A stretch of DNA of 34,212 bases from Phycisphaerales bacterium (GTDB lineage: Bacteria > Planctomycetota > Phycisphaerae > Phycisphaerales > UBA1924), in NCBI GenBank assembly GCA_015487555.1, contig WFPK01000107.1, positions 1-34,212 of the forward strand, read 5' to 3'. The notes beneath the pieces were generated by a model that was given only the letters and a program-made list of their open reading frames with translations, ran no database searches and was not told the DNA's origin. The translations under genes and the position numbers were made by a program. Positions 6,884 through 15,038 of the stretch are shown here, in pieces. Position 1 is the first letter of the stretch, and every line of letters starts with the position of its first letter.

Positions 6884-8083
6884 TTAGGCCTGCGGGGTGT
6901 GGCTCAGCGTCGCTTTTATGCGGTCCAAAAAATCCTTGAAAAATACGGCGGAATCGTGTGGGCCTGGGGATGATTCGGGATGAAACTGCACCGCGGCGAC
7001 CGGTCGAGACGCATGGCGGAACCCCGCGACCGTTCCATCGTTGAGATGAAGATGGGTAATCACACCCCCCGCCTGGCGCATCGAGGCTTCATCGACCGCA
7101 AAGCCATGGTTCTGGGAGGTGATCTCGACACGCCCAGTCTCAAGATCATGCACCGGATGATTTGCACCCCGATGACCAAAGGGCAGCTTATAGGTGCTTG
7201 CCCCCATCGCCAACGATAAGAGCTGATGCCCTAAGCAGATACCATAGAGAGGAAACTCCGCACAGCATGGGGCAGCCAAGAGCTCTTTGAGCATCTCGAC
7301 CGCTTCTCGGACGGCGTCTGGATCGCCCGGGCCATTCGAGAGGAATAAGCCATGGGCAGTCCCGTCGGCAATCCGGGCCTTGATTTGCTCAGCGGTGGTC
7401 GATTGGGGGATAATCTCCACCCGGCATCCGCCCGCAGCGAGGTTCCGGGCGATGTTGGACTTGATCCCGAAATCCATTACCAGCACCGTAGGCTGGGCCG
7501 AATCATCCTCAACATCCTCGCCAGTCCCCCACTCGCCGAGGTGCTCGGTCCAGTGGTGGGATTGTTCGCACCCGGCAGCCTTGGCGAGGTTCTGACCGGC
7601 CATGGAATGGACCTGCTTGGCCATTTCGATGAGTTGGGCATCGGTGAGGTCGGTGCGGTCGGTCAGGACGCCTTGGACGACGCCGCCAGATCGGAGGGCG
7701 CGGGTCAGGGCGCGGGTGTCGAGATCGGCGATGCCCAGAATGCCTGCATCACGCAGATACGCATCGAGGGATTGATCCCCGCGGTAGTTTGACCAGTTGG
7801 CGGTATATTCATGGATCGCAAACCCGGCGACTTGGACCTTGGCAGATTCGGTATCGCCGGGGTTGGCGCCCGTGTTGCCGATCAAAGGCTGGGTCTGGAT
7901 CAGAATCTGCCCCATGTAGGACGGATCGGTGAGGGATTCCTGATATCCCGTCATCGCGGTGTTGAAGACGATTTCGCCCGTCGCGGTGATTCCCTGTCCG
8001 GTGGCTCCGAATCCGGTGCCGGTGTAGATGGCTCCCGTAGAAAGCGCAAGTCGGACAGCTGATTGGTCGCTTTGTGTGCTCAT
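6884..8083 (-). CDS. carA: Carbamoyl-phosphate synthase small (glutaminase) subunit
   Basis: Hydrolyses glutamine and channels ammonia to CarB to make carbamoyl phosphate for pyrimidine and arginine synthesis. The 399-aa length is usual. Residues 1-190 form the CPSase small-chain N-terminal domain (GFGATGQG, TGYQESLTDPSY, NTGANPGD). The class I glutamine amidotransferase domain follows, with nucleophile Cys283 in GICLGHQ, and His368 and Glu370 in FHPES. LSNGPGDP and SQNHGF are also diagnostic. No carB is in the window. The ATG has no ribosome binding site but a TACACT box 8 bases upstream. It is divergent from priA, with only 22 bases between the two start codons. Confidence 0.98.
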   Translation of the reverse strand: MSTQSDQSAVRLALSTGAIYTGTGFGATGQGITATGEIVFNTAMTGYQESLTDPSYMGQILIQTQPLIGNTGANPGDTESAKVQVAGFAIHEYTANWSNYRGDQSLDAYLRDAGILGIADLDTRALTRALRSGGVVQGVLTDRTDLTDAQLIEMAKQVHSMAGQNLAKAAGCEQSHHWTEHLGEWGTGEDVEDDSAQPTVLVMDFGIKSNIARNLAAGGCRVEIIPQSTTAEQIKARIADGTAHGLFLSNGPGDPDAVREAVEMLKELLAAPCCAEFPLYGICLGHQLLSLAMGASTYKLPFGHRGANHPVHDLETGRVEITSQNHGFAVDEASMRQAGGVITHLHLNDGTVAGFRHASRPVAAVQFHPESSPGPHDSAVFFKDFLDRIKATLSHTPQA

Positions 8084-8105
8084 ATTGGTAGAGTGTATAA
8101 GCGAT
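8084..8105. promoter_or_regulatory. Overlapping divergent -10 boxes of carA and priA
   Basis: The whole 22-base gap between the carA and priA starts contains TACACT on the minus strand (8092-8097, 8 bases before the carA ATG) and TATAAG on the plus strand (8096-8101, 4 bases before the priA ATG). The boxes share the bases TA at 8096-8097. There is no room for untranslated leaders, so both messages should begin at or very near the start codon, and both -35 regions would lie inside the opposite gene. Confidence 0.6.
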
Positions 8106-10451
8106 ATGAACCTCTTTCCCGACCAACACGAACCCGATGAGCAGATTCCTGACGATGCCCTTTATGCGCGCGTGGCGATCGAGCGAGGAATCGATCGGAT
8201 GGGCGGATTGACCTACCGGGCACCCGATCAAATCCAGGTCGGGCAGCGCGTCGCGGTGCCTGTCGGGCGGGGGAACACCACAACCGGCGGGATTGTGATC
8301 GAAACCGGAGGCGTCGAACTCCTCGATGGGTTCGATCCGCGCAAGGTCAAGGCGGTCTTGGAGATGTCGAGCACGGTCTTGCCGGAGTCACTTGTTGAAC
8401 TCGGGCAGTGGATGTCCACCTACTACATGTGCCCGCTGGGGATGGTGTTTGCGTCAATTGTGCCCGCAGCGGTCAAGGCCCAGACCGGAAAACGCATGCG
8501 CAAGATGGTCAAACGCTCCGGGGGAGTGGCCGATGCGGAACTCGTCCAGTCGCTCACGCCCAAAGCCCGCGATGCGTGGGCGAAGATCGCCGAACTCGAT
8601 GAATCATGCTTTCCGATCGACCCGCGCTTGCTCGCTGCCCGGATCGAGCACAAATCCGTCGGTGCGATCAACAAGCTCATCGAGGCGGGGTTGATCGAGC
8701 GTGTTGAAGTTGAGACGATCGTTGCGCCCAAAGCCTTCGAGTTGCTCGATGCGGGGGATTCGGGCGCGCACACACTGACAGCGGCTCAGTCAAAGGTGGT
8801 TGAGGGGATCGCGCAAACGCTTGGGGCGTTCTCGCCTCACCTGTTGCATGGCGTGACGGGTTCGGGCAAGACCGAGGTGTATATCAAGCTCATCGAGCGG
8901 GTATTGGCGATGGGCAAGCAGGCGGTGGTGTTGGTGCCTGAGATTGCGCTGACGCCTCAGACTGCGGGGCGGTTTGTACAATGCTTTGAATCCCAAGGCG
9001 TGGCGATCCTGCACTCTGGGTTGAGCAAATCCGCAAGGAATCAGCAATGGGCAGCAGCAGCGAGCGGGCAGGCGCAGGTCGTCGTCGGCGCACGCTCAGC
9101 GGTGTTTGCGCCCTTGGACAATGTGGGCATCATCATCGTCGATGAAGAGCACGACGGGTCGTACAAGCAGGATCAACTGCCCAGATACAACGCCCGCGAT
9201 GCAGCGGTCAAGCGTGGGCAGATCGAGGGATGCCCGGTGGTGCTCGGGTCGGCGACGCCATCGTTGGAGAGCTGGAGCAATGCGCGGGCGGGGCGGTATG
9301 GGCTGTGGTCATTGCCCGATCGGGTTGGCGATGGGCAGATGCCCAAGGTGAAGATTGTGAACATGGCCTTGGATGAAGAGCGCGTTCGGGCATCGGTCAA
9401 GCATGGACCAAAGCAAGATTTGGCGATCGGGCGGACGCTGGGCACCGAGATGACCCAAGCGATCGAGGCGGGCGGGCAGGTGATCCTCTTGCTCAATCGA
9501 CGCGGGTTTGCCTCGGTGGTGGTGAGCACAGATAAGAAGTGCGGGTGGAAGCTCGAGTGCGATCAGTGCGATTCAACGATGGTCGTGCATCGCGGGTGCG
9601 TGCGCCAGCAAGGCGGTCGGCGGTTTGTGCGGTGTCATCATTGCCAGAGCGAACAGGTGATCCCCAAGCAATGCCCGATGACGGGCAAGCCTGTGATTGA
9701 ACTCGGCATCGGAACCCAGCAGGTCGAAGAGGAGATCGTGGAGCGTTTTGGCGATCGGCTGGGCCTGGTGCTCGGCGAGACCTTCGAGCGTGTCGATGCC
9801 GATACGATGAAGCACGCCAAGGACTACTTCGATGTGCTCGATCGGTTCGCCAAAGGCGAGCTCAAGCTGCTGCTGGGCACGCAGATGATTGCGAAGGGTT
9901 TGGATTTCCCCAATGTGTCGCTCGTTGGTGTGTTGAGTGCCGATACCGCGTTGTACCTGCCGGACTTTCGCGCAGAGGAGCGCACCTATCAGCTTGTGTC
10001 GCAGGTCGCCGGGCGGGCCGGTCGCGGGCGCACGCCCGGCAAGGTGATTGTGCAGACACTCAATCCCGGCTCGGCAGCCATCACACGCGCCGCCAGGCAC
10101 GACTTCGTCGGGTTCGCCAATGATGAACTCAATGCCCGCCGACTGGCCAACCTCCCCCCCGCTGCTCGGATGGTGCGGATTGTGGTGCGCGATGAGCGCA
10201 ATGACCAGGCGCATCATCGGGCGGTGTGTATCGCCGAGTTGCTTCGGGAGTGTGGGGATCAGCGGGTGATGGTTGTCGGGCCGATGCCTTGCTCGATCAC
10301 GCGGATTGCCAATCAGTATCGGTGGGCGATCGAGATGGTGTGTCCATCGCCCAAGCCGATGCAGGATGCGATGGCGCATCTGCGTAAGGATGGATTGCTC
10401 AAGAGCGATTCACAAGTCGCGGTCGATGTCGATCCCATCTGGCTCATGTGA
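8106..10451 (+). CDS. priA: Primosomal replication restart helicase PriA
   Basis: Superfamily 2 3'-5' DNA helicase that binds stalled forks and reloads the replisome. At 781 aa it is slightly longer than the usual ~730. Visible parts: N-terminal DNA-binding domain with the YRAPDQIQVGQRVAVPVG start; Walker A GVTGSGKT (249-256); DEEH box (346-349); GSATPSLES; the zinc region at about 479-523; and GLDFPNVSLVGVLSAD plus QVAGRAGRG of helicase motifs V-VI. The zinc region is odd. Cysteines matching the second site remain (C485, C488, C510, C513), but of the other site only C479 and C523 remain: the expected partners are Ser/Thr (STDKKC and CPMTG). The ATG at 8106 is preferred; upstream in-frame codons run into carA. 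Its 3' end overlaps the convergent YdjY gene by 42 bases. Confidence 0.97.
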   Translation: MNLFPDQHEPDEQIPDDALYARVAIERGIDRMGGLTYRAPDQIQVGQRVAVPVGRGNTTTGGIVIETGGVELLDGFDPRKVKAVLEMSSTVLPESLVELGQWMSTYYMCPLGMVFASIVPAAVKAQTGKRMRKMVKRSGGVADAELVQSLTPKARDAWAKIAELDESCFPIDPRLLAARIEHKSVGAINKLIEAGLIERVEVETIVAPKAFELLDAGDSGAHTLTAAQSKVVEGIAQTLGAFSPHLLHGVTGSGKTEVYIKLIERVLAMGKQAVVLVPEIALTPQTAGRFVQCFESQGVAILHSGLSKSARNQQWAAAASGQAQVVVGARSAVFAPLDNVGIIIVDEEHDGSYKQDQLPRYNARDAAVKRGQIEGCPVVLGSATPSLESWSNARAGRYGLWSLPDRVGDGQMPKVKIVNMALDEERVRASVKHGPKQDLAIGRTLGTEMTQAIEAGGQVILLLNRRGFASVVVSTDKKCGWKLECDQCDSTMVVHRGCVRQQGGRRFVRCHHCQSEQVIPKQCPMTGKPVIELGIGTQQVEEEIVERFGDRLGLVLGETFERVDADTMKHAKDYFDVLDRFAKGELKLLLGTQMIAKGLDFPNVSLVGVLSADTALYLPDFRAEERTYQLVSQVAGRAGRGRTPGKVIVQTLNPGSAAITRAARHDFVGFANDELNARRLANLPPAARMVRIVVRDERNDQAHHRAVCIAELLRECGDQRVMVVGPMPCSITRIANQYRWAIEMVCPSPKPMQDAMAHLRKDGLLKSDSQVAVDVDPIWLM

Positions 10452-11150
10452 TTCGGATTCGCCTTCGGCTGCGTGGGCTTCGATGCGAATACGAACCGGC
10501 GTGCCTTGCTTGGGGACGAGCTCACGATTGGCGATCCAGACGGGCTCGTCGATGTCGGCTTTGGATGAAACCGTCCAGGTGGGTGCGATGACTTCATCAC
10601 CAAAGGATGTAAGCGAGATGAGCGTGCCCGCCCGGTCGGCAGCGTACTGATTCCGCACAAAGATCGACCCGGCAAAGACCAGCCCTGTCCAGCTTGACGC
10701 CTCGGCAAGCTGTTGCTCTGTGTCGAGATGAATCGCCCAGGATTCGATCGGGACAAATGATGCTGGGGCATCATCTTCGTTATCAACGATCACCGCGACA
10801 AGCACACGGAGTCGATCGCCCGATGCTGGAACCGTCTTGCCCGCTTTGTCCCTCGACAACGGCTTGCCGGGCTCAAACCCGGCAGCAAGCAACGCTGCGT
10901 GGAGCAGCGAGGGCTTGATCGACGCGACGACGAGCGATTCGTGCTCGCGTGAGTCCGGTGCGGTGACGAGCATTTCGAGATACACATCGGGAGTTTCTGG
11001 ATGATGACAGTCGATGGCTACCGACCCATCAAACTCGACGATGCCCTCGCCGATGTGCAATCCGGGGAGGAGTTCTTTGAGTTCTTGAGGCTCTGCGATC
11101 GGTGGAGCGAAGAACACAATCGAGATGGTGATCAGGAGTTGGGCGAGCAT
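10410..11150 (-). CDS. YdjY-domain protein, exported
   Basis: 246 aa with an N-terminal hydrophobic segment (MLAQLLITISIVFFAPPIAEP) that looks like a signal peptide or anchor. The following FDGSVAIDCHHPETPDVYLE, then SREHESLVV, KPSLLHAALLAAGFEPGKP and a late FVRNQYAADRAGTLISLTSFGDEVI, are the pattern of the YdjY domain. I know this domain from E. coli YdjY and many planctomycete exported proteins; its biochemical role is not established. The C-terminal ~20 residues are acidic. The start lies inside murD (19-base overlap), so expression depends on the panB-htrA-murD transcript, probably with coupled translation. Family call is good; function is open. Confidence 0.82.
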   Translation of the reverse strand: MLAQLLITISIVFFAPPIAEPQELKELLPGLHIGEGIVEFDGSVAIDCHHPETPDVYLEMLVTAPDSREHESLVVASIKPSLLHAALLAAGFEPGKPLSRDKAGKTVPASGDRLRVLVAVIVDNEDDAPASFVPIESWAIHLDTEQQLAEASSWTGLVFAGSIFVRNQYAADRAGTLISLTSFGDEVIAPTWTVSSKADIDEPVWIANRELVPKQGTPVRIRIEAHAAEGESESHEPDGIDIDRDL

Positions 11151-12496
11151 GATGGGTTCTGGGTGAGGTCCTTGGCCAGGGCAATGAAGCGATCGCCTCG
11201 GTGTTCATAGTTGGAAAACTGATCCCACGAGGCGCACCCCGGCGAGAGCACGATCGCATCGCCGGGCTCGGCCGCGTTGATTGCTCGGGTCATCGCGGCA
11301 TCGAGTGTTTCGCAGCACGAGGCGTTGGCGTGTTGCGCAAGCGATGGGGCGGTGGTGCCGATGGTGTAGAGCCCGGCGAGATGGGCTGCGAGATTGGCGA
11401 TGGGTGAGAGGTCTGAGCCTTTGTCGGAGCCGCCGACGATGAGGTGGATGCGCTCGCGGGGAATCTGCTCGCTGATCGCATCGAGTGCCAAGAGCGTCGC
11501 AGCCGGTGTGGTCGATTTGGAATCGTTGAAGAACACGATCCCACTCTCCTCATGGCACCGATTGAGTCGGTGGGGCAAGCCTGCAAAGCTTCGTACTGCA
11601 TCGACCATCGCGTCTCGATCATCGGATGCGGTGATCGCCAGTGCCCCCCCCACTGCCATTGCCGCATTGGTCGCGTTGTGCCTGCCGGGGATCGAACAGC
11701 CCGAAACAGCATCGTCAACCACATGCACTTCCGCGTGTGTACATGTTGCCCAATCCGCAATCGACGCGCCAAGCATCGCGATCGAATCGTCACCAAGGAT
11801 CGAGATGAGTAGTTTCTTTGAATCGCGGTAGTGGGTTTCGTCGCCGTGCCAGTCGAGGTGATTGGGCGCGTAGTTGGTGATGCACGCGATTTGTGGAGCG
11901 GAGGGTTGAGCGTCAGTCCCATCGCGTCCCCAGATCCAGTAGATCATTGCGCTCGAGAGTTCGAGGACGATGATGGTGTCGGCTTTGATTTCGTTGAGTC
12001 GGCCCAGCAGCGAGCCTCCAATGTTGCCCGCGAGGATCGCGTCGTGCCCGGTTCCATCGAGGATGTGATGGATCATCGCACTGGTGGTGCTTTTGCCCGC
12101 TGAGCCGGTGATGGCGATGATGCGATCAGGATTGAGCTGGCGATAGGCGATCTCGATCTCGGTGGTGATTTGGATGTTTCGGGATTGGGCCTCTTGAATG
12201 AACGGGTTGTTCCAAGGCGTGGGCACCGCGGGGTTCACGATGAGCATGTCGGCGTCATCGAGCATGGATGGATCGTGTGGGGCATGGATGATTTCGAGCT
12301 GGTGGTCGGCGATGAGATCGGCGAGTTGCTCGATGCTCGATGCGAGGGTGCTGGCATCGGCGGGGTCGGTGACGAGGACAGATGCGCCGGACTCAACGAG
12401 CCAGCGGGTGATGCCGACGCCGCCTCCGAATCGGCCCAGACCCATGACGACGATTCGTTTTCGGGCAAGGTCATTGCGTGGGGCGATGGGGTTCAT
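11132..12496 (-). CDS. murD: UDP-N-acetylmuramoylalanine--D-glutamate ligase
   Basis: Adds D-glutamate to UDP-MurNAc-L-Ala in cytoplasmic peptidoglycan synthesis. The 454-aa chain has the three Mur ligase domains: an N-terminal Rossmann-like part (VVMGLGRFGGGVG), a central ATPase with P-loop ITGSAGKSTTS (about 129-139) and NYAPNHLDWHGDE, and a C-terminal domain with FNDSKSTTPAA, VGGSDKGSD and LSPGCASWDQF. These last motifs are diagnostic for MurD rather than MurC/E/F. The ATG at 12496 is chosen because GGTGAGGGG lies 6 bases upstream; an in-frame TTG at 12517 would overlap htrA. It sits 10 bases after htrA in the operon. Presence of MurD supports a peptidoglycan-containing planctomycete. Confidence 0.97.
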   Translation of the reverse strand: MNPIAPRNDLARKRIVVMGLGRFGGGVGITRWLVESGASVLVTDPADASTLASSIEQLADLIADHQLEIIHAPHDPSMLDDADMLIVNPAVPTPWNNPFIQEAQSRNIQITTEIEIAYRQLNPDRIIAITGSAGKSTTSAMIHHILDGTGHDAILAGNIGGSLLGRLNEIKADTIIVLELSSAMIYWIWGRDGTDAQPSAPQIACITNYAPNHLDWHGDETHYRDSKKLLISILGDDSIAMLGASIADWATCTHAEVHVVDDAVSGCSIPGRHNATNAAMAVGGALAITASDDRDAMVDAVRSFAGLPHRLNRCHEESGIVFFNDSKSTTPAATLLALDAISEQIPRERIHLIVGGSDKGSDLSPIANLAAHLAGLYTIGTTAPSLAQHANASCCETLDAAMTRAINAAEPGDAIVLSPGCASWDQFSNYEHRGDRFIALAKDLTQNPSCSPNS

Positions 12497-12506
12497 ATCG
12501 CACCCC

Positions 12507-13940
12507 TCACCACTCAAGGCGCAGCGAGATGGTACGCGTCAGTCCATCGAGTCCGACGACCGTGAACTCGATGGGCTTCCCGGTGAGCACGCCTTCGTCG
12601 GCGATGAGCACAAAGAAGTGATAGTAGTCATCGAAGCGTTTTCCATTGGCAGCAGTGATGAGATCGCCCTGACGGAACCCGGCGTTGGCGCCTGGGAACC
12701 CCGGATATGCATTTTGAACGACCACACCGTTGTCCGCTGGGCGAAGCGACATGCCGAGCTGAACCATGATGGGTTCGAGGATTCGCTTGGCGAGCACCTC
12801 GTTTTTCATTCTCCCGAGCGTGACATCGAGGGTGAGCAACTCGCCATCTCTGAAAATGCGTACCTCGACTGTATCGCCCGAGCGTGATGAGCTGATCAAC
12901 GACGAGAGTGATTCGGCATTGATGATCGGCGAGCCTTCGATCCCGACGATGATGTCTCCGGGAAGCATGCCCGCCTTGGCCGATGGGCCTTGGGATTCGA
13001 CATCGGTGACGCGTATGCCTGTCAGGGTGGTTCCATCAGGCATCGGGATACCGATGCGCTGCCCTGGGCTATCATAAAAGATTCCGAGGTACCCTCGCGA
13101 AACCTTGCCATACTTGATGATCTGATTGACAATCGGTTCGATCGTGCCCAGCGGGATCGCAAACGAGATTCCGGCGCTGTCGCTGCCGGATGCTTCTGGG
13201 GATTCGCCGACGGATTTGGATGTCGCGATCGCGACATTCATCCCGATGACATGCCCATCGGAGTTGACCAAAGGCCCGCCCGAGTTGCCGGGGTTCACCG
13301 CGGCGTCGGTCTGGATGTAGTTGGTGTATCCGCCAGCAACATTCGAGCCCGCCGCCTCGCGCCCGAGCCCGGAGATAATCCCCTCAGACATCGAAAACTT
13401 GAAACCAAACGGCGAACCAAAGGCATACACACGCTCGCCGATCCTAGGCAGGCGTTCCGTTGCTCGGCGCGAGGCGAAATACTTCGAAGTAGGGGCCGCG
13501 CGGATCACCGCGATATCGGTATAGGGGTCCATCCCGATGACCTCGCCTCGCAGCACACGCCCATCGAAAAACTCGATCGACACCACCTGGGCAGATTGGA
13601 CAACATGCGCATTGGTCACGACATGTCCAATCTCGTCATAGACCCAGCCTGCGCCCGTAGAAAATGTCTTGGACAAAGAAGATGCGTTCTCTAGGCGTGT
13701 GGGCAAGAACTGGGTTTCGATGTGCACGACGCTGGGCTCGGTGGCGTCGGCGATGGCCGAGCTTGCCCGATCGAGTCGGCGGAGGATGTCGTCTTGGGCG
13801 AGCACGCTCCGGGCGAGTGTGATCTTGGCGTGCTGCTGGGCGTAGGCGTAGCGTTCGATAAGTCCGGGGACGACGAACATTGCGACAAGGATGCACAGCA
13901 AGACGACGAGCGCCGGGCCATAGGATGCAAACTTTCTCAT
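12507..13940 (-). CDS. HtrA/DegP-type serine protease with two PDZ domains
   Basis: Envelope quality-control protease or chaperone of the S1C (HtrA/Deg) family. 477 aa from the ATG at 13940, which follows AAGGAGCGAAGA, a strong ribosome binding site. Residues 8-26 form a single transmembrane segment or uncleaved signal, so the catalytic part faces the periplasm. The catalytic triad is complete: His112 (NAHVV), Asp142 (TDIAV) and Ser220 (GNSGGPL). PDZ1 lies at about 285-380 (SQGPSAKAGMLPGDIIVGIE) and PDZ2 at about 400-477 (GANAGFRQGDLITAANGK). It lies between panB and murD, with 62 and 10 base gaps. Which of DegP, DegQ or DegS it replaces cannot be told. Confidence 0.95.
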   Translation of the reverse strand: MRKFASYGPALVVLLCILVAMFVVPGLIERYAYAQQHAKITLARSVLAQDDILRRLDRASSAIADATEPSVVHIETQFLPTRLENASSLSKTFSTGAGWVYDEIGHVVTNAHVVQSAQVVSIEFFDGRVLRGEVIGMDPYTDIAVIRAAPTSKYFASRRATERLPRIGERVYAFGSPFGFKFSMSEGIISGLGREAAGSNVAGGYTNYIQTDAAVNPGNSGGPLVNSDGHVIGMNVAIATSKSVGESPEASGSDSAGISFAIPLGTIEPIVNQIIKYGKVSRGYLGIFYDSPGQRIGIPMPDGTTLTGIRVTDVESQGPSAKAGMLPGDIIVGIEGSPIINAESLSSLISSSRSGDTVEVRIFRDGELLTLDVTLGRMKNEVLAKRILEPIMVQLGMSLRPADNGVVVQNAYPGFPGANAGFRQGDLITAANGKRFDDYYHFFVLIADEGVLTGKPIEFTVVGLDGLTRTISLRLEW

Positions 13941-14002
13941 TCTTCGCTCCTTGCCAACGATACCCCGGTGAGTCTCCAAATGACCCGGTGTGCAGATTGG
14001 TT

Positions 14003-14977
14003 CTATCGGTCAATCGGCCCGGCGGCGCCCGGATTTGACGGGGATTTGGGTATGGTCTTCTCTTGCTCGCCCGCCCGCATGGTATAGACCTGCCCGCCGA
14101 TGGATCGTTCACGGACACGCATGACCCATTGTTGCCCGGCCTGCTTGAGACGCAGACCAAAGGAATCGACAGGCTCGGCAAAGCGCGGGGGTTCATCGGT
14201 GAGCCCGAGCAGATCATTGACGACGAGGATTTGTCCATCACAGGCAGTCCCTGCGCCGATCCCGATGACGGGCACCGTCACCGCATCCATCACCGCTTTG
14301 GTTGCTTCTTCGGGTACTGCTTCGATCAGGATCAAAACAGCGCCGGCCTGTTCGAGGGCGATCGCGTCGCGGACGAGTTGCTGGAGCCCAGTGGCGGTTC
14401 GCCCCGCAGCCATGGGCCCGCCTGTCACTGAACTTGTCTGGGGCTTACACCCTATATGCGCGCAAATTGGAACGCCCGCGCGCGTCATCCGGTCAACCAG
14501 AGGGGAAAATGATTCATCTGTTTCGAGCTTGATCACATCGGCACATCCCCGGGTCATAAACCGGCAAGCATTGAGCATCGCGGTTTCAACCGAGGTGTGA
14601 TAGCTCATAAAGGGCATGTCCGCCATGATCAGTGTGCGCGGAGCGCCGCGTTTGATCGCAGCGGTAAGCTCAATGGCAAAGTCCATCGGCATGTCGATGG
14701 TCCGGTCATGCCCGAGAATAACTTGTGCTGCCGAGTCACCTGCCAAAAGCAGGTGTACCCCAGCGCGTTCGAGCCAGCGGGCCGTCGTGGCGTCATAGCA
14801 CGCCAAGCACGCAAAGGGCTCGCCTTGGCGCTTCATCCGCTTGAGCGTCTTGAGTGTGATCGGTTCGGTGGGGTGGGGTTGGGAATCGCTCGAACCTGTT
14901 GGGTTGGTAGGTGAGATGCTCACGCCAGAGTATAGGTCGCAAGCAAACCGGAGAGTGAAAACGAGAATCTTACTCAT
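14003..14977 (-). CDS. panB: 3-methyl-2-oxobutanoate hydroxymethyltransferase
   Basis: First committed step of pantothenate synthesis: transfers a hydroxymethyl group from methylene-tetrahydrofolate to alpha-ketoisovalerate. The conserved core runs from about residue 41 (TLKTLKRMK) to 295. It contains metal-binding Asp81 (LLLAGDSAAQ), Asp120 (MADMPF) and Glu152 (IKLE), and catalytic Glu219 (LIEAVPEEAT), followed by VPVIGIGAGTACDGQILV. At 324 aa it exceeds the usual ~265 through about 40 extra residues at the N-terminus and about 30 at the C-terminus. The ATG at 14977 has no ribosome binding site but a TATTGT box 8 bases upstream; a GTG at 14923 would trim 18 residues. First gene of a likely panB-htrA-murD-YdjY operon. 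Confidence 0.95.
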   Translation of the reverse strand: MSKILVFTLRFACDLYSGVSISPTNPTGSSDSQPHPTEPITLKTLKRMKRQGEPFACLACYDATTARWLERAGVHLLLAGDSAAQVILGHDRTIDMPMDFAIELTAAIKRGAPRTLIMADMPFMSYHTSVETAMLNACRFMTRGCADVIKLETDESFSPLVDRMTRAGVPICAHIGCKPQTSSVTGGPMAAGRTATGLQQLVRDAIALEQAGAVLILIEAVPEEATKAVMDAVTVPVIGIGAGTACDGQILVVNDLLGLTDEPPRFAEPVDSFGLRLKQAGQQWVMRVRERSIGGQVYTMRAGEQEKTIPKSPSNPGAAGPIDR

Positions 14978-14985
14978 TCTGGACT

Positions 14986-14991
14986 ACAATA
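14986..14991 (-). promoter_or_regulatory. Candidate -10 box (TATTGT) for the panB operon
   Basis: TATTGT on the minus strand ends 8 bases before the panB ATG at 14977, where no Shine-Dalgarno sequence is present. This fits a leaderless start of the panB-htrA-murD-YdjY transcript. Confidence 0.45.
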
Positions 14992-15038
14992 TCGCCAATA
15001 AAATCGCCGTTGTGTTTGCGATTTGACACGGAGAAACG

